Shown: in pieces, positions 1 to 4,875 of the stretch | How positions within the stretch are numbered: the first letter of the stretch is position 1 | Layout of the letters: each line of letters opens with the position of its first letter | Assembly (NCBI GenBank): GCA_045535815.1 | Contig: JAZSMJ010000013.1 | Span: 1 to 13,191 of the forward strand | Reading direction: 5' to 3' | Source: JAZSMJ01 sp045535815 | Lineage (GTDB): Bacteria > Bacillota > Clostridia > Oscillospirales > CAG-272 | Length of the DNA: 13,191 bases | Program-made: the position numbers and the translations under genes | Notes under the pieces: model-generated | The model's database searches: none | Told to the model about the DNA's origin: nothing | The model's input: the letters and a program-made list of their open reading frames with translations, nothing else

Positions 1-12
1 ATACAATTGCAT
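1..12 (-). CDS. Possible start of a leftward gene cut by the window edge
   Basis: On the minus strand AAGGAG is followed seven bases later by an ATG at position 12, so a gene may begin here and run out of the window. Only four codons (M-Q-L-Y) are visible, so no function can be given. Its place just downstream of the three LexA-like boxes suggests a damage-inducible gene. That is inference from position only. Confidence 0.3.
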
Positions 13-98
13 CACCCATCTCCTTGGCTCACAGAAGGACATGGCTACGATCCGACTTGTCCCCACAGACGTTTTTTTCGGGGCCGCCCGGGGGCCAT

Positions 99-154
99 AG
101 AACGATTGTTCGATAATAGAACGTCTGTTCGGGTATAAAAAGAACGTCTGTTTG
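99..154. promoter_or_regulatory. Three LexA/DinR-like boxes in tandem
   Basis: Three 14-base sites fit the Gram-positive LexA (DinR) pattern CGAAC-N4-GTTYG except that the first base is A: AGAACGATTGTTCG at 99-112, AGAACGTCTGTTCG at 118-131 and AGAACGTCTGTTTG at 141-154. A leftward -10-like TATTAT lies between the first two, and a degenerate fourth copy (AACGTCTGT on the minus strand) lies at 65-73. LexA boxes normally repress SOS genes or phage induction genes. The likely target is the leftward gene starting at 12. Confidence 0.55.
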
Positions 155-271
155 TTCGTGTTTCTTCCATATAAAAGCAAAAAATTTTCGTGATGAAAAA
201 CTATCATTTATAGCTGAAAAATCCGGCTGCCGTTGGGACTGATCCTGTCCCCTGTCTGGCACCCTGGACAC

Positions 272-302
272 AAAAAAAGAACCCACAGCCGCAGCCGTGG
301 GT
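272..302 (-). terminator. Rho-independent terminator of the RHH gene
   Basis: On the minus strand a hairpin (ACCCAC/GTGGGT arms at 281-286 and 297-302, with an inner GC pairing and a CGCA loop) is followed by a run of seven T at 278-272. It starts ten bases after the stop codon of the leftward RHH gene and should separate that transcript from the LexA-box region. Confidence 0.75.
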
Positions 303-311
303 CGTTGGTGC

Positions 312-482
312 TTATTCCTTCAGGGCGAGATCTTTCATGTATTGGTTAACAGATTGCCCTTTTGCTTTTGCTCTTCTTTCTATCTCTTCTTTTTCTTCTG
401 GGAGTAATCTTATTCTTATCTCTGAGAATTTAGCCAGATATTTCTTTGCTGATCTCGCTTGTGCATCTGTATATCTTGTCAT
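312..482 (-). CDS. Small ribbon-helix-helix (Arc/CopG-type) DNA-binding protein
   Basis: This is a 56-residue protein starting MTRYTDAQARSAKKYLAKF. Residues about 20-27 (EIRIRLLP) fit the DNA-contacting beta strand of an RHH domain. EEKEEIERRAKAKG is helix A and SVNQYMKDLALKE helix B, with the usual G-x-S-x-N-x-Y/F turn. RHH proteins bind DNA as dimers and commonly act as autorepressors, antitoxins or relaxosome factors. The start is set by GGAGGTGAC eight bases upstream. The promoter region carries three copies of an operator-like motif and a divergent promoter for the operon to the right, so it is probably the local repressor. No toxin gene is seen next to it. Confidence 0.85.
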   Translation of the reverse strand: MTRYTDAQARSAKKYLAKFSEIRIRLLPEEKEEIERRAKAKGQSVNQYMKDLALKE

Positions 483-520
483 TTTGTCACCTCCTCTTTT
501 CTTACTTATTTACTACCTAT

Positions 521-529
521 ATTTTAGCA
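521..529 (-). promoter_or_regulatory. Extended -10 of the leftward RHH promoter
   Basis: Read on the minus strand this is TGCTAAAAT, an extended -10 (TGn-TAAAAT), about 40 bases ahead of the RHH start codon. No good -35 is seen at 17 bases. Operator copy 1 (533-542) lies immediately upstream, in the spacer, so a bound repressor would block it. Confidence 0.5.
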
Positions 530-532
530 TAT

Positions 533-607
533 GTTCCCATAGCATTTTGCACAAAAGTTCCCATAGATTTTTGTTGATTCTGCATATTGCAATCTATGGG
601 AACATAG
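533..607. promoter_or_regulatory. Operator-like repeats between divergent promoters
   Basis: The ten-base motif GTTCCCATAG occurs directly at 533-542 and 557-566 and inverted at 594-603. The third copy extends to the imperfect palindrome CTATG-GGAA-CATAG (594-607), and copy 1 keeps TATG-TTCC-CATA. Copy 1 lies in the leftward promoter and copy 3 fills the -35/-10 spacer of the rightward promoter. This arrangement fits autorepression by the adjacent RHH protein plus control of the operon, although binding is inferred. Confidence 0.6.
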
Positions 608-615
608 GCTATAAT
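587..615 (+). promoter_or_regulatory. Rightward operon promoter
   Basis: TTGCAA (587-592), a 17-base spacer and TATAAT (610-615) make a near-consensus housekeeping sigma promoter. It reads into the small-gene operon at 731-4002. The spacer contains operator copy 3, so the promoter is probably repressible. Confidence 0.7.
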
Positions 616-670
616 TCAATCATCAGCAAGGCCAAGCAGGCAGGGCGGCGGGAGCGACAGCAACCACCTA

Positions 671-695
671 AAGGCTTTACTGTAAGGCTTTACTG
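671..695 (+). repeat. 12-base tandem direct repeat in the operon leader
   Basis: AAGGCTTTACTG occurs at 671-682 and again at 684-695, one base apart, between the promoter and the first small gene. Its role is unknown; it could be a replication slip or a protein or RNA binding site. Confidence 0.6.
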
Positions 696-730
696 AATGT
701 AACTATAGACGCCAGATAGGGAGGTAGCAC

Positions 731-847
731 ATGAAAGACAGGTATCTAATGTTTAGGGGATTTGTAAAAACACTTTTAGCCTTCTGTAGGAAAGCTGAAA
801 GCCTTCAGGAAGTAATCGACCACTTAGAATCGTTACTCAAGAAGTAA
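731..847 (+). CDS. 38-residue peptide, first gene of the rightward operon
   Basis: The frame starts MKDRYLMFRGFVKTLLAFCR and ends EVIDHLESLLKK. A good ribosome site (GGGAGGTAG) lies six bases ahead of the ATG. The first half is hydrophobic and basic; the second half is an amphipathic helix. I recognise no family. It is the first open frame after the promoter at 587-615. It could be a real small protein or a leader peptide. Two hairpins follow it before the next gene, which would suit a regulatory leader. Confidence 0.5.
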   Translation: MKDRYLMFRGFVKTLLAFCRKAESLQEVIDHLESLLKK

Positions 848-854
848 CAGAAAA

Positions 855-874
855 GGGACCCTTTACAGAGTCCC
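855..874 (+). other. Short hairpin after the leader peptide
   Basis: GGGAC (855-859) pairs with GTCCC (870-874) across a ten-base loop, eight bases after the stop of the 38-residue frame. It is followed by A-rich rather than T-rich sequence, so it is not a standard terminator. Confidence 0.4.
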
Positions 875-886
875 AAAAGCAAAAAC

Positions 887-925
887 AGAATACAGCTTAT
901 AGCCCTATCCTATTAGCTGTATTCT
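887..925. other. Strong 16-position hairpin upstream of the J-domain gene
   Basis: AGAATACAGCT (887-897) and AGCTGTATTCT (915-925) pair perfectly over 11 bases. After one T-T mismatch, ATAG/CTAT pair as well, leaving a seven-base loop. There is no T tract, so it is unlikely to be a terminator. It may be an RNA processing or stabilising structure, a protein-binding palindrome or a single-strand DNA structure. Confidence 0.6.
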
Positions 926-974
926 ACCTCTAAACAATCACAAAGTCAAGAATAAAAACAGGGAGGGCAAAACC

Positions 975-1484
975 ATGATGAAAGATTATTTTAAGGATTG
1001 CAAGACACTTGAACAGCTCCGCAAGGTATACCGGGATACCTTCAAGAAGAACCACCCGGATTGTGGCGGTACCTGGAACGGAAAAGACGTTGTGGCTTTT
1101 GAGGCTGCCTACACCGCAAGGTTTGAAGAGTTGAAAAAGTGGGATACCACTTGTACCCGGGAAGATGCGACCAAAGAAGAACAAAACCGCTACAACCCGG
1201 AGCAGGACGCCCGGATCAGGGAAGCACTCAGAAGGGTTATAACTATTCCGGATATCAATATTGAGATCGTCGGCTGCTGGATCTGGATAGACGGAGCAAC
1301 CTATACTTGCAAGGATCAGCTTAAGGAATACGGCTATAAATGGAGCAAGTCCCGGAAGAAATGGCACTTTACACCGTATGAGCGTACAAAGTATTACAAA
1401 GGCGGCAAGCTGTCGTTTGATGAAATCCGGGCAAGGTATGGATCGGAAAAGATGGAACAAGCACCCACGGCAGCTATTGCATAA
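975..1484 (+). CDS. J-domain-like (DnaJ-type) accessory protein
   Basis: A 169-residue protein. The N-terminus (LEQLRKVYRDTFKKNHPDCGG) has the helix II pattern and the HPD signature of a J domain at residues 27-29, the motif by which J proteins stimulate Hsp70 ATPase. The usual helix IV and G/F region are not evident. The C-terminal half (about residues 90-140, IEIVGCWIWIDGATYTCKDQ onward, with KWSKSRKKWHF) is a compact basic, aromatic domain seen with such J-like segments in mobile-element proteins. A role in recruiting host DnaK is possible but inferred. GGGAGGG precedes a double ATG (975 and 978). It is the first sizeable gene of the rightward operon. Confidence 0.75.
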   Translation: MMKDYFKDCKTLEQLRKVYRDTFKKNHPDCGGTWNGKDVVAFEAAYTARFEELKKWDTTCTREDATKEEQNRYNPEQDARIREALRRVITIPDINIEIVGCWIWIDGATYTCKDQLKEYGYKWSKSRKKWHFTPYERTKYYKGGKLSFDEIRARYGSEKMEQAPTAAIA

Positions 1485-1651
1485 ATAATCACCGTCCGCA
1501 GCGGATGATCAGCCGGAGCGATACCGGCCGGACGGATTCCCGGTTTACCGCCGGATAAGCACTGATGCCGACAGCTACATCGGCGGACGACTTAACGAAA
1601 ATGTAGCATAAATATATCACGGGACCGGCGGCCAGAAGTACCGCCGGAGAA
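1485..1651 (+). other. GC-rich structured leader between genes
   Basis: This 167-base gap has no convincing gene. It is crowded with CCGG palindromes and complementary arms: CCGTCCG (1492-1498) with CGGACGG (1529-1535), and CCGGCGG (1625-1631) with CCGCCGG (1641-1647). The latter stands seven bases ahead of the ribosome site of the next gene, so it could modulate translation. I do not recognise a riboswitch class. Confidence 0.4.
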
Positions 1652-1663
1652 ATGGAGGAAACC

Positions 1664-1885
1664 ATGACAAAATTATTCAGAACACTTTCAGCGTACGACA
1701 GACACAACGAAAACACAACCTGGACGCTTTACGATCCGTATAACGGCCGGTACATCACAGCGACCTACAGCCATTATCACGGTGCCTACGATGCGACAGT
1801 TACCGAAATTGACGAAAACGACAACGAAATCACAGAAACCGCTCTTCTCACCGATGCGGATCTGAACTATGCCGAAATCAGATAG
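1664..1885 (+). CDS. Uncharacterised 73-residue acidic protein
   Basis: Starts MTKLFRTLSAYDRHNENTTW. I prefer the ATG at 1664 because GGAGGAA lies five bases ahead of it; an in-frame ATG at 1652 overlaps that ribosome site. The protein is rich in Tyr, Thr and Asp and probably forms beta strands in the first half (WTLYDPYNGRYITATYSHYH). The second half is acidic (DENDNEITE, DADLNYAEI). No family is recognised. The stop lies 16 bases ahead of the next gene, consistent with translation from one operon message. Acidic small phage or plasmid proteins are sometimes DNA mimics, but nothing specific supports that here. Confidence 0.7.
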   Translation: MTKLFRTLSAYDRHNENTTWTLYDPYNGRYITATYSHYHGAYDATVTEIDENDNEITETALLTDADLNYAEIR

Positions 1886-1901
1886 ACAGGAGGAACGAAA
1901 G

Positions 1902-2372
1902 ATGATCGACAGAAACAAAGAAATCACAAAGAGAATTGACGAAAAAAGACACGTTGCAGCACTCTTTCCGAAAATCCGGAAAATCATACAGGAGTATGAC
2001 GGCAAGTGTTACGATAAAAGGTTCCCAGATCTGATCCGGGAACGGACCGGAGAACGGGTTTTTGCTCAGAATCTCCAACACTATTACGCCGTGTATGTAT
2101 ACGGCGAAGGGTGCCGGTGCTATACCCTCTTCCGGATAGAGAAAACGACAGACGGCAAAAAGCCCCGGATCAACGCAACCGCAGCAATAGCCGAGTACAG
2201 CAAAAACCGGGAAGTCTGGTTGCAGCAGGCCGCTGATCTGGAAAAGGGTGCCGAGATTGCACCGATGATTAAAGAACAAATCACCGAACTTTTGAAAAAG
2301 ATCAATGTGTTAGGCGGATCAATACCCTACGAAATAGCCGAAATGTATAACATAAAGCACTATTACTATTAA
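1902..2372 (+). CDS. Uncharacterised 156-residue protein
   Basis: Starts MIDRNKEITKRIDEKRHVAA. AGGAGG (1888-1893) eight bases ahead of the ATG at 1902 fixes the start; the frame is open further upstream but without a ribosome site. The N-terminus is a charged helix, the middle a Tyr-rich beta region (NLQHYYAVYVYGEGCRCYTL), and the C-terminus helical, ending NIKHYYY. No catalytic motif, signal peptide or membrane segment is seen. It is in the middle of the rightward operon and its role is unknown. Confidence 0.75.
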   Translation: MIDRNKEITKRIDEKRHVAALFPKIRKIIQEYDGKCYDKRFPDLIRERTGERVFAQNLQHYYAVYVYGEGCRCYTLFRIEKTTDGKKPRINATAAIAEYSKNREVWLQQAADLEKGAEIAPMIKEQITELLKKINVLGGSIPYEIAEMYNIKHYYY

Positions 2373-2418
2373 ATCACTACCCCGCCCCGGAGGTTACGAG
2401 GGCAGGAAGGACGAAATT

Positions 2419-2820
2419 ATGATTAAAACAAGACACGAACACACGAACTACAACATGATTATGCGGTTTATTGCGGCAGTCAATGCCGCAGGCGGCCACA
2501 AACGGTTTGAATCATCCGGATATATGCCGTTGGTGGTTGAAAAGCTGTATTATAACGACTGCTACGGCAACCCGGTTTATAGCATAACCCATTATGGAGA
2601 GCAAAACGGCGATCTTATGGCCGATCCTGACATGGAAATTGCTGTCGATACCGAAAACCAGAGAATCATCCCGCAAACCTTTAGAAACGATTATATGGGC
2701 ATATACCAGGAGGTTTTCAGGACGATAAAAGGCAAGACAATGTACTCACAGTCACTTGTTAGACAGCTTGACGATTTCCTGTGGCAGTGGCTCAAAAATA
2801 TCAATGCACAGGGATTCTAA
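2419..2820 (+). CDS. Uncharacterised 133-residue protein, possibly DUF6908-like
   Basis: Starts MIKTRHEHTNYNMIMRFIAA. The run of a short N-terminal helix, LVVEKLYYND, an acidic DPDMEIAVD, then IIPQTFRNDYMGIYQEVF recalls the DUF6908 proteins of mobile elements. That comparison is from memory and needs a profile search. There are no transmembrane or catalytic motifs. A GGAAGGA site precedes the ATG. The gap from the previous gene is 46 bases and an extended -10 sits just past the stop, so the next genes may have a second promoter. Confidence 0.75.
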   Translation: MIKTRHEHTNYNMIMRFIAAVNAAGGHKRFESSGYMPLVVEKLYYNDCYGNPVYSITHYGEQNGDLMADPDMEIAVDTENQRIIPQTFRNDYMGIYQEVFRTIKGKTMYSQSLVRQLDDFLWQWLKNINAQGF

Positions 2821-2823
2821 ATG

Positions 2824-2832
2824 TGATATAAT
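2824..2832 (+). promoter_or_regulatory. Possible internal promoter (extended -10)
   Basis: TGATATAAT is a perfect extended -10 in the 39-base gap between two operon genes, about 28 bases ahead of the next ATG. The -35 position (ATGCAC, 2804-2809) is poor. It could give extra expression of the last four rightward genes. Confidence 0.4.
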
Positions 2833-2859
2833 ACCGAAAAAAAGAAGGGGGACACAACT

Positions 2860-3135
2860 ATGAATAAAACAAGAGAAATCATGAAGAAGGAGATAGTAGA
2901 GAAAATCCAGAATATAATCAACAACAGCCTTTCAATATATCAGTATGAGATCAAGACAAATGACTGGGTAAAAGGCGATAATAACAGAACATACATCTTT
3001 GTAACTGAGACGTCTAACGGAACTAAACACTACAAGAAGCATGACTTCGGGTACATCGACAACATAACAAATACCTATGTCGCCGGCAAGTGTGACGCTA
3101 ACGACAACTTTACACTTGACGGACGTAAGTTTTAA
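2860..3135 (+). CDS. Uncharacterised 91-residue protein
   Basis: Starts MNKTREIMKKEIVEKIQNII and ends FTLDGRKF. A lysine-rich amphipathic helix is followed by a Tyr/Thr-rich beta region (NRTYIFVTETSNGTKHYKKH). AAGGGGGAC precedes the ATG by six bases. Its first 25 coding bases (MNKTREIM) are identical to those of the gene at 3471, although the rest of the two proteins differs, so the gene starts have been duplicated or exchanged. No family is recognised. Confidence 0.7.
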   Translation: MNKTREIMKKEIVEKIQNIINNSLSIYQYEIKTNDWVKGDNNRTYIFVTETSNGTKHYKKHDFGYIDNITNTYVAGKCDANDNFTLDGRKF

Positions 3136-3142
3136 TTATAAT
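3116..3142 (+). promoter_or_regulatory. Weak promoter-like match
   Basis: TTGACG (3116-3121) and TATAAT (3137-3142) occur with a short 15-base spacer, just before the 3158 gene and overlapping the end of the previous one. The spacing is suboptimal, so this is only a candidate. Confidence 0.25.
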
Positions 3143-3157
3143 AAGGGGGACAAAAAC

Positions 3158-3478
3158 ATGACGAAAAATGACGAACTTTATACCGTTATACTCAGCGACA
3201 GAGGGAACGAAGAAATAACATTTATCACCTACGATTTATCCGAAGCAAACAGGCGATGCGATGAACTCCGGCGAGAATGCCGGAGAAAGGACCCGGACGG
3301 AGCGATCATAGATTGCTATGTATTGTCCGAAAGCCAGGCGAAAAAGAATGCCGAAGCAAAGGCGATCTGGGACACTCTCACGGAAGAAGAAAAGCATGAT
3401 TATATCGAAGTTGACGGACGAACCTTCATCCGGAAGATTTACGAAATCAATCACAAGGGGGACGAAAAAGATGAATAA
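3158..3478 (+). CDS. Uncharacterised 106-residue charged protein
   Basis: Starts MTKNDELYTVILSDRGNEEI. The ATG at 3158 is chosen because AAGGGGGAC lies six bases ahead; the open frame reaches further left but has no ribosome site. The N-terminal part (LYTVILSDRGNEEITFITYDLSEANRRCDELRRECR) looks like a small alpha/beta fold of the kind found in short phage and plasmid proteins that pair a strand with a counting helix. The C-terminal part contains LTEEEKHDYIEVDGRTFIRKI. The stop overlaps the start of the next gene by eight bases, so the two are probably translationally coupled. Confidence 0.75.
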   Translation: MTKNDELYTVILSDRGNEEITFITYDLSEANRRCDELRRECRRKDPDGAIIDCYVLSESQAKKNAEAKAIWDTLTEEEKHDYIEVDGRTFIRKIYEINHKGDEKDE

Positions 3479-3779
3479 AACAAGAGAAATCATGATCGAA
3501 AACGGACAGAACTTGAGCTGGTGCAAACCACTGAAACACAGGACAGACGACATTTTCCTGATTGTAACCGAAGGAGAAATCTCCGGAATTTGCATCAATG
3601 GGAAAGATGAAAACATCACGCCGGAAACCATCACGGAACTGGCTAAAAAACTGAACGAAAGCTATGACGAGTATGAAAGATGGGATGACACACACGTCCT
3701 GTTGGATGCAGATTTTGAAGAAACGGGCTGCTGCAACTGTCCATATTTCAATATATGCGAAGCGATGGAGGATAACTAA
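3471..3779 (+). CDS. 102-residue protein with C-terminal cysteine cluster
   Basis: Starts MNKTREIMIENGQNLSWCKP, overlapping the previous gene by eight bases, with AAGGGGGAC seven bases ahead of the ATG. The middle has a helix (TPETITELAKKLNESYDEYE). The end has ETGCCNCPYFNICEAMEDN, a C-C-x-C-P-x4-C cluster that may bind zinc. The first eight residues and their codons duplicate the start of the gene at 2860. No family is recognised. Confidence 0.75.
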   Translation: MNKTREIMIENGQNLSWCKPLKHRTDDIFLIVTEGEISGICINGKDENITPETITELAKKLNESYDEYERWDDTHVLLDADFEETGCCNCPYFNICEAMEDN

Positions 3780-3780
3780 C

Positions 3781-4002
3781 ATGACGAACAACGCACAGAA
3801 AAAACGAAAGTATTACTATACCGAAAATTCTAACAAGCGATCACAGCGCTGGCAAGCCCAAAATATGACACAGGTTGCTATTCGATATAATAATATAAAC
3901 GATGCCGACATTCTCGAAAAGCTGAACGAAGTCCCGAACAAAGCCGATTACATCCGACAGCTCATACGGGCCGATTTAAGCAGCAAGAAAACCCCGGAGT
4001 GA
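3781..4002 (+). CDS. Second ribbon-helix-helix DNA-binding protein
   Basis: A 73-residue protein starting MTNNAQKKRKYYYTENSNKR. A basic, aromatic N-terminal arm is followed by an RHH-like core: strand TQVAIRYNN (about residues 30-38), helix A DADILEKLNEVP, turn N-K-A-D, helix B YIRQLIRADL. Such proteins bind DNA as dimers and act as repressors, copy-control or mobilisation accessory factors. GGAGG lies nine bases ahead of the ATG at 3781, and the previous gene stops at 3779. It is the last gene of the rightward operon, and the terminator hairpin overlaps its stop codon. Confidence 0.75.
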   Translation: MTNNAQKKRKYYYTENSNKRSQRWQAQNMTQVAIRYNNINDADILEKLNEVPNKADYIRQLIRADLSSKKTPE

Positions 4003-4019
4003 TCCGGGGTTATTTTTTG
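3990..4019 (+). terminator. Strong terminator of the rightward operon
   Basis: AACCCCGG (3990-3997) and CCGGGGTT (4004-4011) form an eight-base stem with a six-base loop, followed by TTATTTTTT. It contains the TGA of the preceding gene (4000-4002). On the minus strand the hairpin is followed by TTC, so it may also stop the convergent leftward transcript, more weakly. The rest of the gap to 4124 has no gene. Confidence 0.9.
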
Positions 4020-4124
4020 TCCGAAAACCTACCGATTTTCTGTTATATAGTTACTTTATCGTAAAACGCATATAGTGACAGCTCGTTCGGTTCGCCGCCC
4101 TGAATAACAGGCCACTAAAACATT

Positions 4125-4373
4125 TCAGCCATCATCTTCCTCCCTGCTCATGTTATATATAGCCTTAATTGTAATAGGCACGTCCTTTAGTTTCTCAATT
4201 CCTTCTTTACCGACAAAACCGAAGCACTTAAACGTCCTCGCAGCGACCTCGGCAAAATCCACAGCTTCGTTTATGTCAATAAAGTTTTCAAATTTCATCT
4301 CACTACCACAACCGGAAATTAGATCACCGATTGTTACGGAAATATATCTGTCAACGTCATTACGATTTTTCAT
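4125..4373 (-). CDS. Uncharacterised 82-residue protein, last gene of the leftward array
   Basis: Starts MKNRNDVDRYISVTIGDLIS. AGGAGG lies eight bases ahead of the ATG. The sequence is mildly acidic, predicted helical in the middle (NEAVDFAEVAARTFKCFGFV) and ends NMSREEDDG. No motif is recognised. Its start overlaps the end of the preceding Cys-rich gene by 14 bases, so translation is coupled. It is the most downstream gene of the leftward transcript and converges on the rightward operon. Confidence 0.7.
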   Translation of the reverse strand: MKNRNDVDRYISVTIGDLISGCGSEMKFENFIDINEAVDFAEVAARTFKCFGFVGKEGIEKLKDVPITIKAIYNMSREEDDG

Positions 4374-4518
4374 TGTTTTTATCCTCCTTAAAATACCGCT
4401 CCAACATGCTTAAAACCTCATAATCTGCCCGGTATTCTTTATGAGCGGTTAGTAAACACTCAGAACGGCATAGCGTTTTCTTGCAGGCAGTGTTAAGTGC
4501 CGGGTCGCATCTATACAT
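4360..4518 (-). CDS. 52-residue Cys-rich phage-type protein
   Basis: Starts MYRCDPALNTACKKTLCRSE, then CLLTAHKEYR. Cysteines at 4, 12, 17 and 21 make a probable small metal-binding knuckle. Similar tiny proteins (C-x-P-x-L-N, C-K-K-T-x-C, then EC-x-L-T, EY) are common in phages of Clostridia; this is from memory. GGGAGG lies six bases ahead of the ATG, and an inverted repeat sits directly upstream of that site. The end overlaps the next gene by 14 bases. Confidence 0.7.
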   Translation of the reverse strand: MYRCDPALNTACKKTLCRSECLLTAHKEYRADYEVLSMLERYFKEDKNNEKS

Positions 4519-4536
4519 TTTTACCTCCCTTCAAGG

Positions 4537-4563
4537 TATTTTTCGGAGTGTCTCCGAAAAATA
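4537..4563. repeat. 12-base perfect inverted repeat, hairpin 1
   Basis: TATTTTTCGGAG (4537-4548) and CTCCGAAAAATA (4552-4563) pair perfectly over a three-base loop, just upstream of the ribosome site of the leftward Cys-rich gene. The stem core is shared with the hairpin at 4593-4628. Confidence 0.7.
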
Positions 4564-4592
4564 AATCCTTTATTTTAGCCGTTTGTCGGCAT

Positions 4593-4628
4593 ATTTTTCG
4601 GAGACTTTTTTTATTCTCTCCGAAAAAT
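4593..4628. repeat. 12-base perfect inverted repeat, hairpin 2
   Basis: ATTTTTCGGAGA (4593-4604) and TCTCCGAAAAAT (4617-4628) pair over a 12-base loop, extended by GGCAT/ATGCC with a two-base bulge. It overlaps the stop codon of the 53-residue leftward gene. Its arms are interchangeable with those of hairpin 1, so alternative pairing is possible. Confidence 0.7.
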
Positions 4629-4772
4629 GCCCTGTAGCTCCATATTGTGTAAGTGGGTGTTCATCTTCTTTAATTCCACCGCTATTACGTGCAGTTCCTT
4701 TGCGATCATCCCTGTCGGAAGTTCCGGCACTGGTCTGTAAGTGGGTTCTTCCGGTGTTTCTAAGTCTTTCAT
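4611..4772 (-). CDS. 53-residue helical protein
   Basis: Starts MKDLETPEEPTYRPVPELPT and continues GMIAKELHVIAVELKKMNTH. A Pro-rich acidic N-terminus leads into one long amphipathic helix, a common shape for tiny phage proteins. AAAGG lies eight bases ahead of the ATG, a modest ribosome site. It is the first gene downstream of the inserted IS605-like element, so transcription reaching it from the leftward operon must cross that element. The stop lies inside hairpin 2. No family is recognised. Confidence 0.6.
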   Translation of the reverse strand: MKDLETPEEPTYRPVPELPTGMIAKELHVIAVELKKMNTHLHNMELQGIFRRE

Positions 4773-4840
4773 AAATAAAATCCTTTCGTTGTCGTAGGCG
4801 GAAACCCACTGCCCTTGGGCGGTGGGAGGAGCTTTGTGAA

Positions 4841-4869
4841 TTGTTATTCAAGAACATATGTGCTATGAT
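4841..4869 (+). promoter_or_regulatory. Promoter inside the inserted element
   Basis: TTGTTA (4841-4846), a 17-base spacer and TATGAT (4864-4869), with TG at -14 giving an extended -10. It reads rightward through the RNA-like part of the element, against the leftward phage operon. Confidence 0.55.
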
Positions 4870-4875
4870 ATACTT

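Noticed and set aside
29..286. 85-residue open frame on the minus strand
   Set aside because: It starts at a GTG inside the terminator hairpin, has no ribosome site and runs through the LexA-like boxes; the composition is not protein-like.
312..482. Toxin-antitoxin pair
   Set aside because: The RHH protein resembles antitoxins, but no toxin-like gene is adjacent on the same strand; a terminator follows directly.
337..696. 119-residue open frame on the plus strand
   Set aside because: It is the antisense shadow of the RHH gene and crosses its promoter and operators.
4537..4628. CRISPR array
   Set aside because: The repeats are two inverted pairs forming hairpins, not regularly spaced direct repeats with unique spacers.
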